Source: Cesiribacter sp. SM1
GTDB lineage: Bacteria; Bacteroidota; Bacteroidia; Cytophagales; Cyclobacteriaceae
DNA length: 64,000 nucleotides
Direction of reading: 5' to 3'
NCBI RefSeq assembly: GCF_020178975.1
Contig: NZ_JAHXBU010000090.1
Coordinates: 307,896 to 371,895 of the forward strand
Notes under the pieces: generated by a model
The model's database searches: none
The model's input: the letters and a program-made list of their open reading frames with translations, nothing else
What the model was told of the DNA's origin: nothing
Part shown: piece after piece, positions 1 through 8,479 of the stretch
How the letters are laid out: the number at the start of each line of letters is the position of its first letter
Position numbering within the stretch: position 1 is the first letter of the stretch
Translations under genes and position numbers: made by a program

Positions 1-95
1 ACAGACTGTATAAGCCCATTATATCCTGTATACAAAAATAATTTAGCAGGCTGTAATATCTGTGATGCTAATATTAGGATTAAGTTAAGATTGCT

Positions 96-103
96 TACTT
101 TTG
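96..103 (+). promoter_or_regulatory. Candidate -7 promoter box for the ROK regulator
   Basis: The sequence TACTTTTG fits the Bacteroidota -7 consensus TAnnTTTG and lies 73 bases before the start codon of the ROK regulator. I see no convincing -33 TTG at the expected 19-21 base spacing, so this is a half-match. Confidence 0.4.
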
Positions 104-176
104 TAAAATATTTATAAAAGGTAGGTCCTTTAAAATAAAAATCTTGATTAATTAATTACTTCCAAGCAGGCTAAAC

Positions 177-1421
177 ATGAGTACGATAATAAAAGGTGAG
201 TCTTATCTTGATACACTCAATAATGTTGAGCGAAAAAAGCATACCCAAAAGATTAAGATAATTAAGCATCTTTATGTGAAAGGCTCCCGGACTAATTCTG
301 AACTCTGTAATGTAATCGGGATGAGTTCGCCTACCTCTATGAGTCTGCTTAATGAGTTGATGTCAGAAGGCTTGGTTGAAAAGCAGGGAAGGGCAAAATC
401 TGAGGGAGGAAGAAAGCCTGATCTTTATGGTTTAAGAGACAATTCACTCTTTGTGCTTAGCATTGCCATGGGCCGGTTTAAAACCAGGATGGCCATCTTC
501 GACAACAACAATAATAACATTACAGGAATCAAGACTTTCCCCATACGGGTTTCTGATGGAATAGGGGCGCATGAGCTGCTGTATCAGCATGCACAGGATG
601 TAATCAGCAGCTCGGGCATTGATACCAGAAAGCTTATGGGGGTGGGCCTGAATATGCCAGGTCTGGTAGATTCAAAGGAAGGTAACAATTTTACCTATAT
701 GAACCCTCCGGAAGGTTCGCCTTCGCTGCAGCAGCTGCTTGAAGATAAATTCCAGAAACCTGTACACATAGAAAATGATGTTAAGGCATCGGCACTGGCT
801 GAGTACAGGTTTGGTCTTGCCCATGGAAAAAAAGATGTACTGGTACTTTCACTCGACTGGGGTATTGGTTTGGGTGTTATACTGGATGGAAAACTACAGC
901 GTGGCACCACTGGCTATTCCGGTGAAATAGGCCATATTCCTTTCGTAAACGATGGTGCTCTCTGTTACTGTGGTAAACGTGGCTGCCTGGAAACAGTGGC
1001 TTCCGGTATTGCACTTGCCCGCCTGGCCAAAGAGGGAATAAAGTCGGGGCAGAATTCCCTTCTGAACGAATTATCAGACCAGGAGATAGATCGCATAGAA
1101 CCGCAGCTGGTGATAGATGCCGCAAACAGGGGAGACCAGTATGCCATTAGTATCCTGTCGCAGTTAGGCATGAACTTGGGAAAGGGGATTGCCATTTTAA
1201 TGCAGCTCTACAATCCCGAGCTGGTAATTCTGGGTGGCAGAATTGCAGAGGCCAGGCAGTACATCACTACGCCTATTCAGCATTCCATCAACATCTACTG
1301 CATGACACAGATACGGGAAAAAACAACCATAGCCTTATCAAAGCTTGGTCAGAATGCCGGTATACTCGGTTCGGTAGCCGTGGTAATGGAAAACATTTTT
1401 GAAGATGTGATAGACTATTGA
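177..1421 (+). CDS. ROK-family transcriptional regulator (NagC/XylR-like)
   Basis: This 414-residue protein is a predicted sugar-responsive repressor. Roughly residues 15-85 form a winged helix-turn-helix region (conserved pattern around SSPTSMSLLNELMSEGLVEK), followed by a ROK kinase-like fold. The ROK zinc signature is intact: GH at about 251-252, then CYCGKRGCLE with C263, C265 and C270. The usual DxGGT phosphate loop is replaced by IAMGRFKTRMAIFD, as is common in ROK regulators that bind sugar but do not phosphorylate it. It stands 45 bases before the glucosamine-6-phosphate deaminase fusion and heads the amino-sugar cluster, so GlcNAc or a phosphorylated derivative is the likely effector. 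The family assignment is firm; the effector is inferred from context. Confidence 0.88.
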   Translation: MSTIIKGESYLDTLNNVERKKHTQKIKIIKHLYVKGSRTNSELCNVIGMSSPTSMSLLNELMSEGLVEKQGRAKSEGGRKPDLYGLRDNSLFVLSIAMGRFKTRMAIFDNNNNNITGIKTFPIRVSDGIGAHELLYQHAQDVISSSGIDTRKLMGVGLNMPGLVDSKEGNNFTYMNPPEGSPSLQQLLEDKFQKPVHIENDVKASALAEYRFGLAHGKKDVLVLSLDWGIGLGVILDGKLQRGTTGYSGEIGHIPFVNDGALCYCGKRGCLETVASGIALARLAKEGIKSGQNSLLNELSDQEIDRIEPQLVIDAANRGDQYAISILSQLGMNLGKGIAILMQLYNPELVILGGRIAEARQYITTPIQHSINIYCMTQIREKTTIALSKLGQNAGILGSVAVVMENIFEDVIDY

Positions 1422-1466
1422 TATCTGCTAAAAGCTTCAGGTAAAGAATTTTTAAATATTTATACT

Positions 1467-3386
1467 ATGTCTCGATTAAACCTTTTAGAAGAGACCCGTT
1501 TTGAGAAACTTCCGGTAACGGTTTATCCCGATGAACACATTGCTTCTAAAAAAGTAGCACAGCGCATTGCCGCACTCATTCGCAGCAAACAGCAGCAGGG
1601 TAAATCTGCCGTATTGGGCCTGGCTACAGGCGCAACCCCGGTAGAAGTCTATGCGGAACTGGTGCGCCTGCATAGGGAAGAAGGGCTTAGCTTCAGCAAT
1701 GTAATTACCTTTAACCTGGATGAGTACTACCCCATGCAGCCAACGGCGCCGCAGAGCTACGTAACCTTCATGCACGAAAATCTCTTCGACCATATCGATA
1801 TTGCCCCTGGTAATATTCACATACCAGATGGTACACTCGATAAAAAAGACATAGCCGCATACTGCCTGGAGTATGAAAATAAGATTGGTGCCCTGGGCGG
1901 ACTGGACCTGCAGATCCTGGGCATAGGCCGTACAGGTCACATAGGTTTTAACGAACCAGGTTCTGCACCAAATTCAGGCACCCGCCTGGTAACCCTCGAT
2001 GATCTTACCCGCCGCGATGCTTCCAGGGATTTTGGCGGTAAAGAGAATGTGCCCACCAAAGCCATCACGATGGGCATTGGTACCATCTTCAAGGCACGCG
2101 AGATTATTCTCATGGCCTGGAGCAAGAAAAAAGCACCCATCATTAAAAAAGCAGTAGAGGGGGAGATGTCTGGCGATGTACCGGCCACCTATCTGCAGCT
2201 TTCTGATAATGTAGAATTTATCCTGGATACCGATGCAGCTTCGGAGCTCACCCGTTTTGATACGCCATGGCTGGTAAAGGACTGTGCCTGGGATGAAATG
2301 CTGATTAAAAAAGCAGTGATCTGGCTCTCGAATACCGTTCAGAAACCAATTCTGAAGCTAACCGACGAAGACTACAACAACCATGGCATGGCCCAGCTGG
2401 CCACAGAAAAAGGTCCTGCTTATAACATCAACATCCAGGTATTTAACCAGCTGCAGCACACCATTACCGGCTGGCCCGGCGGCAAGCCCAATGCCGATGA
2501 TTCGCAGCGCCCCGAGCGGGCAGATCCTGCTAAAAAGCGCTCCATCATTTTTTCTCCCCATCCCGATGATGATGTAATTTCCATGGGAGGCACCTTTATT
2601 CGCCTGGTAGACCAGGGGCACGAGGTGCACGTGGCCTACCAGACCTCCGGAAATACTGCCGTGTGGGATACAGATGTGCTACGCTATATGGAGTTTGCTA
2701 TAGACTTTAACAGGAGTATTGGCGATAGTGTGGAGCACCTGTGTTCAGTATATGAAGAAATGCGTGATTTCTTTAAGAAGAAGCAGCCCAACCAGGTAGA
2801 CCTTCAGGTGATCCGCAATGTAAAAGGCTTTATACGCAAAACCGAGGCCTACGCAGGTGCCCGCTATGCAGGCTTGCCCGATACAAACATACATTTTATG
2901 GCCCTGCCTTTTTATGAAACCGGTAAAACACAGAAAAATCCGGTAACAGAAAAAGATGTACAGCTCACCATGGAACTGCTGCAGCAGGTAAAACCTCACC
3001 AGGTGTTTGCCGCCGGCGATTTCGCAGACCCGCATGGTACCCATATTGTTTGCTTCAGAATTATACTGGAAGCTCTAACCCGGCTGCGCAAAACAGAAGC
3101 ATGGACCAAAGACTGCTGGTTCTGGCTGTACAGGGGGGCATGGCAGGAATTTAAAACACATGAGATAGAAATGGCAGTGCCACTTTCGCCACAGGAGGTG
3201 GAGCGGAAGAACATCGCCATATTCCAGCATCAGTCACAGAAAGACAGGCCTGTCTTCCCGGGTGATGATGAAAGGGAATTCTGGGTGAGAGCCCGGGAGC
3301 GTAATCGTGAAACAGCCAGAAATTACCATAAGCTGGGTCTTGCCGACTATGAGGCCATGGAAGCTTTTGTAATGTGGAAGTTTTAA
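1467..3386 (+). CDS. nagB: Glucosamine-6-phosphate deaminase fused to a PIG-L/LmbE deacetylase-like domain
   Basis: The 639-residue protein has two parts. Residues 1 to about 300 are a NagB deaminase, which turns glucosamine-6-phosphate into fructose-6-phosphate and ammonia. It shows NLDEYYPM and GIGRTGHIGFNEPG, with the catalytic histidine at 158 and glutamate at 163. From about residue 355 it is a PIG-L/LmbE-type domain with the metal motif SPHPDDDV (histidine 365) and a further DPHGTH motif. Stand-alone NagB is about 260-270 residues, so this is a real in-frame fusion; similar long NagB proteins are known in Bacteroidota. No separate nagA deacetylase is present in the window, so the second domain might remove the acetyl group, but that is inference. 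An intergenic hairpin follows. Confidence 0.9.
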   Translation: MSRLNLLEETRFEKLPVTVYPDEHIASKKVAQRIAALIRSKQQQGKSAVLGLATGATPVEVYAELVRLHREEGLSFSNVITFNLDEYYPMQPTAPQSYVTFMHENLFDHIDIAPGNIHIPDGTLDKKDIAAYCLEYENKIGALGGLDLQILGIGRTGHIGFNEPGSAPNSGTRLVTLDDLTRRDASRDFGGKENVPTKAITMGIGTIFKAREIILMAWSKKKAPIIKKAVEGEMSGDVPATYLQLSDNVEFILDTDAASELTRFDTPWLVKDCAWDEMLIKKAVIWLSNTVQKPILKLTDEDYNNHGMAQLATEKGPAYNINIQVFNQLQHTITGWPGGKPNADDSQRPERADPAKKRSIIFSPHPDDDVISMGGTFIRLVDQGHEVHVAYQTSGNTAVWDTDVLRYMEFAIDFNRSIGDSVEHLCSVYEEMRDFFKKKQPNQVDLQVIRNVKGFIRKTEAYAGARYAGLPDTNIHFMALPFYETGKTQKNPVTEKDVQLTMELLQQVKPHQVFAAGDFADPHGTHIVCFRIILEALTRLRKTEAWTKDCWFWLYRGAWQEFKTHEIEMAVPLSPQEVERKNIAIFQHQSQKDRPVFPGDDEREFWVRARERNRETARNYHKLGLADYEAMEAFVMWKF

Positions 3387-3392
3387 CAGTGT

Positions 3393-3422
3393 TGCCGGAG
3401 CCTGTTAAAGCAGGCTTCGGCA
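3393..3422 (+). repeat. Intergenic hairpin between the deaminase fusion and the ROK kinase
   Basis: A 12-bp stem, TGCCGGAGCCTG with CAGGCTTCGGCA, contains one G-T pair and encloses a 6-base loop. No T-run follows, so it is more likely an mRNA processing or stabilising hairpin than a complete terminator. Confidence 0.5.
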
Positions 3423-3468
3423 AAATGTTGCATGTTGAGAGAAGGCTTTAATTTTTTAATTGTTCGTT

Positions 3469-4350
3469 ATGGAAGGTCGGAAGATAATAGGGATAGATAT
3501 TGGCGGTACCAAGGTCCATCTGGGGGTAGTAAAGGGAGGCAAGGTGCTTCGCGAGCTGAAACTATCAACCCCCTCACAGGCTCCCAAGGGGGAGATCTTA
3601 ATGAAAATTACCGGGGGCATCAGTCAGCTGATGGATGCAGAGGTTGCCGGGATTGGTATTGGCGTGCCTGGCCTGGTGGATGAAAAGGAGGGAATTGTGC
3701 TTGATGTGCAGAATATCCCTTCCTGGAAAAAGGTGCACCTTAAAAAGCACTTGGAAGATCATTTCAAAAAGCCGGTATATGTAGCCAACGATGCCAATTC
3801 TTTTGTTGCAGGCGAAAAGATTTACGGAAAGGGCAGAGACCTGGAGAACTTTGTGGGGGTAACCCTGGGTACCGGCATCGGTACGGGTATCATAATCGAT
3901 AACAGTCTGTACACAGGGGCTTACTCCAGTGCCGGAGAGTTTGGCGGTATGCCTTATCTCGACCAGACGGTTGAAGATTACTGTTCCGGAAAATTCTTTA
4001 CAAAGAAGTTTGGAATTAGTGGTAAAGAATTGCAGAAACGGGCAGAACAGGGAGACAGGGAGGCGCTGGAGATTTTCAGGCAGTTTGGACACCATGTGGG
4101 GAACGCCCTTAAACTGATGCTGTTTGCACTCTCTCCCGAGGGTATTTTTTTAGGCGGCTCTGTATGCAAAGGTTATTCTTATTTTAAAGAAGCAATGGAG
4201 GAGAGCATACGTTCATTTCCCTTCAAAATTGTACAGGAGCAGCTGGTACTAGAGTGCTCCGAATTAAAAAATGCATCGATCCTGGGCGCTGCAGCACTTT
4301 TTAAGATGAGAAACACGAGCGGACATGAAAGCAGAAGAATGTTTGCATAG
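3469..4350 (+). CDS. ROK-family sugar kinase (probable N-acetylglucosamine/glucose kinase)
   Basis: A 293-residue ROK protein, predicted to phosphorylate a hexose or amino sugar with ATP. The phosphate-binding loop IGIDIGGTKVHLGVV is intact near the N-terminus and a VANDANSFVAGE motif supplies the usual catalytic Asp. GTGIGTGIIIDN is also conserved. Unusually, the zinc-binding CxCGxxGC signature of most ROK kinases is missing. In its place is GGMPYLDQTVEDYCSGKFF, so this belongs to a zinc-less branch. I chose the ATG at 3469 over the TTG at 3460 because it directly precedes the conserved fold. It lies downstream of the deaminase fusion and probably feeds it with GlcNAc-6-P, which is an inference from the neighbourhood. 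Confidence 0.82.
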   Translation: MEGRKIIGIDIGGTKVHLGVVKGGKVLRELKLSTPSQAPKGEILMKITGGISQLMDAEVAGIGIGVPGLVDEKEGIVLDVQNIPSWKKVHLKKHLEDHFKKPVYVANDANSFVAGEKIYGKGRDLENFVGVTLGTGIGTGIIIDNSLYTGAYSSAGEFGGMPYLDQTVEDYCSGKFFTKKFGISGKELQKRAEQGDREALEIFRQFGHHVGNALKLMLFALSPEGIFLGGSVCKGYSYFKEAMEESIRSFPFKIVQEQLVLECSELKNASILGAAALFKMRNTSGHESRRMFA

Positions 4351-4849
4351 GTGGTTTCTGTCGCTGTCTGATTAACAATTTATTCTTTAGCTCTGCAGTT
4401 TGTTGAATCAGCAATTGCTGTTTAGGGGCTGTGGATGCTCATGCCATAGCGCACAGCTAACAAGGTGTACAAGTATTGCTTTTCTGTTCCTGTGGTAAAT
4501 ATGCTGCAAAACAGAAAGGGCTCTGAAAAACTCGTATTCTAAAATAAATTTATTATCATTAAACACTTTTATAAAAATTTATATTAAGTGTTTGTATATG
4601 TAGAAAAAAATAGCATACTTGAAGCATTGACACTGAGCAGGCAAGGAGCGCTACTGCGCACATGTAATCATCTGCAGTAGCGGGAGACACTAATTTCCCT
4701 GGCGAAGAAAGCGATTAGCAGGGGGCAGAGGCTTTAGGGAAATGTTTTTAATTTTTGTCTTTAGATTTTTCTCACGCCCATTTTTGAAGAGCGTGCCTTG
4801 GGTTGCATCAGCATCGACGATTGTACTACTGATTAAAAAAAATTACTGC
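4351..4849. other. Gene-free intergenic region with an AT-rich dyad
   Basis: About 500 bases separate the ROK kinase from the sugar transporter. I see no convincing ORF or TAnnTTTG box. The most notable element is an AT-rich dyad at 4561-4593, with AAACACTT at the left edge and AAGTGTTT at the right edge. The region probably carries the promoter and operator of the downstream transporter/GH89 unit. Confidence 0.45.
4561..4593. promoter_or_regulatory. AT-rich inverted repeat, possible operator
   Basis: The arms AAACACTT (4561-4568) and AAGTGTTT (4586-4593) are perfect inverted repeats. They surround a central AT-rich block in which TATAAA and TTTATA are also roughly symmetric. It lies between two parts of the amino-sugar cluster headed by a ROK regulator, so it is a candidate operator; the binding protein is not known. 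Confidence 0.3.
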
Positions 4850-6142
4850 ATGGAACAGACTCCGGCCCTAGAAAAAGCAGGTGTAAAAGAAGCTCCTCCA
4901 AAAACGGACTACACCCGGCCCATGCTGATCATTGGAACGCTGTTCTTTATTTTTGGCTTTGTAACCTGGCTGAATGCTGTTCTGATTCCTTACCTGAAAA
5001 TTGCCTGCCAGCTTAATAACTTTGAATCCTACCTGGTAGCCTTTGCCTTTTACATTTCTTACTTGGTTATGGCCATTCCTTCAGCCTGGATTCTGAAACT
5101 CACAGGATTCAAAAAAGGAATGCCCCTGGGCTTGCTCATCATGGCAGTGGGATCGCTGATCTTTATTCCTGCTGCGCTAACCCGTACCTACATAATTTTT
5201 CTGCTGGGCCTTTTTGTGCAGGGTACAGGCTTAGCCCTGCTGCAGACGGCAGCCAATCCCTACATCACCATCCTGGGGCCGCGCGAAAGTGCTGCCAGGC
5301 GCATCAGCATCATGGGCATATGCAATAAAGTAGCAGGGGCGCTGGCACCTATTGTATTAGGGGCCATAGTATTGATCAATACAGACGAGTTGGTTGCACA
5401 GCTGGACAGTATGAGTGCTGCCCAAAAAGTCGAAGAACTTAATGCACTGGCTACGCGGGTAATCACCCCTTACCTGGTAATTGCAGGTGTGCTGGTGTTG
5501 CTGGCTGTTGTGGTGTATAATTCTTCTTTGCCTGAGGTTGATACAAACGCGGAAGATAAACCTGCAGCAGGGGCGGTGAAGGATAAGAAAAGCATCTTTG
5601 GTTTTCCACATTTGTTGATGGGGGCTTTTACCATGTTTTTGTATGTGGGGGTAGAGGTAATGGCAGTAGATACCATTATAGCCTATGGTGCTGCCCAGAA
5701 CATAGACCTGTCTACGGCTAAATTCTTTGCCACCAGCACCTTGCTGGCCATGGTGCTGGGCTACCTGATAGGCATTGTAGCCATGCCAAAGTATATCTCG
5801 CAGGAGCGGGCCATGCAGATCTCTGCATTGGCAGGAATTGCTTTTACGGTGGTTGCCATTTTTACCTGGGGCTATATATCTGTATTGTTTATTGCACTGC
5901 TGGGACTGGCAAATGCTTTGGTGTTTCCGGCCATCTGGCCGCTGGCCCTGGCAGATCTGGGTCGGTTTACAAAGGTTGGGTCATCACTTTTGATTATGGG
6001 CATAGCCGGTGGCGCTGTTATTCCGCTGGTGTATGGCTACCTGGCAGATCTGTGGGATCCGCAGCAGGCCTACTGGGTGATGGTGCCCTGTTACCTTTTC
6101 ATCTGGTACTATGCAGCCATCGGACATAAAAAAAGAACCTGA
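4850..6142 (+). CDS. MFS sugar:proton symporter, FGHS family (FucP/NagP-like)
   Basis: A 430-residue inner-membrane transporter of the fucose-glucose-galactose symporter family. After a short polar N-terminus come about 12 hydrophobic segments, beginning MLIIGTLFFIFGFVTWLNAV. Family-typical stretches include ALLQTAANPYITILGP and a charged central loop (PEVDTNAEDKPAAGAVKDKK) between the two six-helix halves. The frame is open from 4742, but the ATG at 4850 fits family length and follows an A-rich stretch, so I chose it. Its position between amino-sugar catabolic genes and two alpha-N-acetylglucosaminidases suggests that it imports GlcNAc released by those enzymes. The substrate cannot be read from the sequence alone. 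Confidence 0.85.
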   Translation: MEQTPALEKAGVKEAPPKTDYTRPMLIIGTLFFIFGFVTWLNAVLIPYLKIACQLNNFESYLVAFAFYISYLVMAIPSAWILKLTGFKKGMPLGLLIMAVGSLIFIPAALTRTYIIFLLGLFVQGTGLALLQTAANPYITILGPRESAARRISIMGICNKVAGALAPIVLGAIVLINTDELVAQLDSMSAAQKVEELNALATRVITPYLVIAGVLVLLAVVVYNSSLPEVDTNAEDKPAAGAVKDKKSIFGFPHLLMGAFTMFLYVGVEVMAVDTIIAYGAAQNIDLSTAKFFATSTLLAMVLGYLIGIVAMPKYISQERAMQISALAGIAFTVVAIFTWGYISVLFIALLGLANALVFPAIWPLALADLGRFTKVGSSLLIMGIAGGAVIPLVYGYLADLWDPQQAYWVMVPCYLFIWYYAAIGHKKRT

Positions 6143-6209
6143 AAGAGGGCAAAAGAATAGTTCCCTTTTTGCCTGGGCTGATCGGCTGAAAGATTTAGAT
6201 CTTAAACTT

Positions 6210-8408
6210 ATGCTTATGCAGAAGCACTACATCGCTTTACTTTTTTTACTCCTCTTTGCAATTTCATGCACAAACCCTGTGCAAACGCAGGGCGAAGCTA
6301 CCACCACCAGCACTCAAAGCAATGAAATAACCGCTGCAAGGGGCGTTATACAACGCCTGATCGGCGACAGGGCAGAAGACATAGCACTGGAAATAATTCC
6401 TGCAGATGAGGGGCTGGATACCTACGAAATAGAAGCCAGTGGGGGAAAGCTAACTGTGCGCGGCAGCAGTACAGTAGCCTTAACCTTTGGCTTTTACCAG
6501 TACCTGAAAAAAGCCACCAACAGTATGGTGAGCTGGAGTGGCGAGCACCTAAACCTGCCCGCCCGCTGGCCCGACTACGCACTGGAGCACCGGGCCTCCC
6601 CCTATAAGTATCGTTATTTTTTAAATGTAGTAACCTACGGCTATACCACCCCTTACTGGGATTGGGAACGTTGGGAAAAAGAACTCGACTGGATGGCCCT
6701 GCATGGGGTAAACATGCCCCTGGCCGTAGTGGGCAGCGAAGCCATTGCAGAGCGTGTCTGGAAACAGCTGGGGCTAAGCAATACCGAAATCAGGGAATTT
6801 TTTACCGGCCCGGCACATTTGCCCTGGCACCGCATGGGCAACCTGAATAAATGGGATGGCCCTATTCCCGATGGCTGGCACGAAGACCAGCTGGCACTAC
6901 AGCATAAAATACTAGACCGCATGCACGAGCTGGGCTTTGAGCCCATTGCCCCAGCTTTTGCAGGTTTTGTGCCCGAGGGCTTTAAAAAGAAGCATCCCGA
7001 GCTAAAAGTAAATGCGCTGAAATGGGGCGGTTTCCCGCAGGAATATAATGCCTATGTGTTGCCTCCTGATTCTCCCTTTTTTGAAAAGATCGGGAAGCTG
7101 TTTGTGGAGGAGTGGGAAAAGGAATTCGGGAAGAACAAGTTTTACCTCTCCGACAGCTTTAACGAAATGGATGTGCCTGTTCCCAAGGACGATCCCGAAC
7201 AAAAGTATGAGCTGCTGGCTGGCTATGGAGAGTCTATCTACAAATCTATTGTGGCAGGTAATCCCGATGCCGTTTGGGTAACCCAGGGCTGGACCTTCGG
7301 CTGGCAACATGAGTTTTGGGATAAAAAGACCCTGCAGGCCATGATGTCGCGGGTACCCGATGATAAAATGGTGATCCTGGACCTGGCCAACGAATACCCC
7401 GAGCTGGTATGGGACATTCCGCTTGTCTGGAAGGAGCATGAAGGGTACTACGGCAAGCAATGGGTGTACAGCTATGTACCCAACTTCGGTGGCAAAACGC
7501 CGTATACCGGCGTGCTTTCCATGTATGCTTCAGGTGCTATCGATGCCCTCAACTCTCCCTATAGCGAAAACCTGATTGGTTTCGGCTCGGCCCCGGAAGG
7601 CATCGAAAACAATGAAGTAGTATATGAGCTGTTGGCAGACATGGGCTGGGCAAAAGAAAAGATAGACCTTGACGAGTGGATGGAGGAATACAGCCGTGCC
7701 CGCTATGGTGCCTATCCGCAACAGATGGAAACAGCCTGGGAGCAGCTCCGGGAATCGGTATACAGCAGCTTTTCGCCCTATCCCCGTTTTGTATGGCAGC
7801 TGGTAGTGCCCGATACCCGCAGAAAGGGCAGCGTGCATTCCGATCCGCTCTTCCTCAGAGGGATTGAAAATTTCCTGGACAGTTCCGAGGAGTTGAAAGA
7901 AAGTGAGCTGTACCGCAACGATGCCATTGAGCTTGCCATGCACTACCTGGGCATCAAAGCAGATGAATACTACCAGCAGGCCCTTGCAGCCAAAGCAGCC
8001 AACAACGAAGCCGCAAAAAAAGAAGCCGGCGAAAAAGCCATCAGCATTCTGCAAAATATTGACCGCCTGCTGGAGTCACATCCGACCAACAGGCTGGAGC
8101 CCTGGATCGGCTTTGCCCGCTCGCACGGTAAGAACGAGCAGGAAAAGGACTACTATGAAGCAAACGCCAAACGGCTGATCACGACCTGGGGTGGCTTCCA
8201 GGAAGATTATGCAGCCCGGCTCTGGAGCGGGCTTATCCGCGACTATTACATTCCGCGTATCAGGCAGCACCTCTTTGAACCGGCTGTGGATGTTGATGCC
8301 TGGGAGGAAAAATGGATCAATACCCCCGGCATGAGTGCTGTTGCCCCGTTTGAGGATCCGCTGGCAAAGGCAAAGCAGCTGGTAGGGGAGTTCAGGAGGA
8401 ATAATTAA
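6210..8408 (+). CDS. Alpha-N-acetylglucosaminidase, GH89 family, lipoprotein (first copy)
   Basis: A 732-residue GH89 enzyme, predicted to remove terminal alpha-linked GlcNAc. The N-terminus has a lipoprotein signal (ALLFLLLFAISC), so the protein is probably anchored in an outer or periplasmic membrane. A small N-terminal domain (about 40-110) precedes the TIM-barrel part. The two glutamates matching the human NAGLU catalytic pair are visible: E319 in SDSFNEM and E463 in APEGIENNEVVYELL. The long WDWERWEKELDWMALHGVNMPLA segment-type signature of GH89 is also present. The frame is open from 6111, but the signal peptide begins at the ATG at 6210 (or 6216), and the transporter ends at 6142. A diverged paralogue follows directly. 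Confidence 0.93.
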   Translation: MLMQKHYIALLFLLLFAISCTNPVQTQGEATTTSTQSNEITAARGVIQRLIGDRAEDIALEIIPADEGLDTYEIEASGGKLTVRGSSTVALTFGFYQYLKKATNSMVSWSGEHLNLPARWPDYALEHRASPYKYRYFLNVVTYGYTTPYWDWERWEKELDWMALHGVNMPLAVVGSEAIAERVWKQLGLSNTEIREFFTGPAHLPWHRMGNLNKWDGPIPDGWHEDQLALQHKILDRMHELGFEPIAPAFAGFVPEGFKKKHPELKVNALKWGGFPQEYNAYVLPPDSPFFEKIGKLFVEEWEKEFGKNKFYLSDSFNEMDVPVPKDDPEQKYELLAGYGESIYKSIVAGNPDAVWVTQGWTFGWQHEFWDKKTLQAMMSRVPDDKMVILDLANEYPELVWDIPLVWKEHEGYYGKQWVYSYVPNFGGKTPYTGVLSMYASGAIDALNSPYSENLIGFGSAPEGIENNEVVYELLADMGWAKEKIDLDEWMEEYSRARYGAYPQQMETAWEQLRESVYSSFSPYPRFVWQLVVPDTRRKGSVHSDPLFLRGIENFLDSSEELKESELYRNDAIELAMHYLGIKADEYYQQALAAKAANNEAAKKEAGEKAISILQNIDRLLESHPTNRLEPWIGFARSHGKNEQEKDYYEANAKRLITTWGGFQEDYAARLWSGLIRDYYIPRIRQHLFEPAVDVDAWEEKWINTPGMSAVAPFEDPLAKAKQLVGEFRRNN

Positions 8409-8410
8409 CC

Positions 8411-8461
8411 TCCGGCCACTGGTACTTTTACTAAATAGATTGGAAATCAATGCTGGCCGGA
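8411..8461 (+). repeat. Long-loop inverted repeat between the two GH89 genes
   Basis: TCCGGCCA at 8411-8418 and TGGCCGGA at 8454-8461 are perfect inverted repeats with a 35-base AT-rich loop. There is no T-run. It could stabilise or separate the transcripts of the two paralogues. Confidence 0.35.
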
Positions 8462-8479
8462 AATTAAAACATTATCAGA

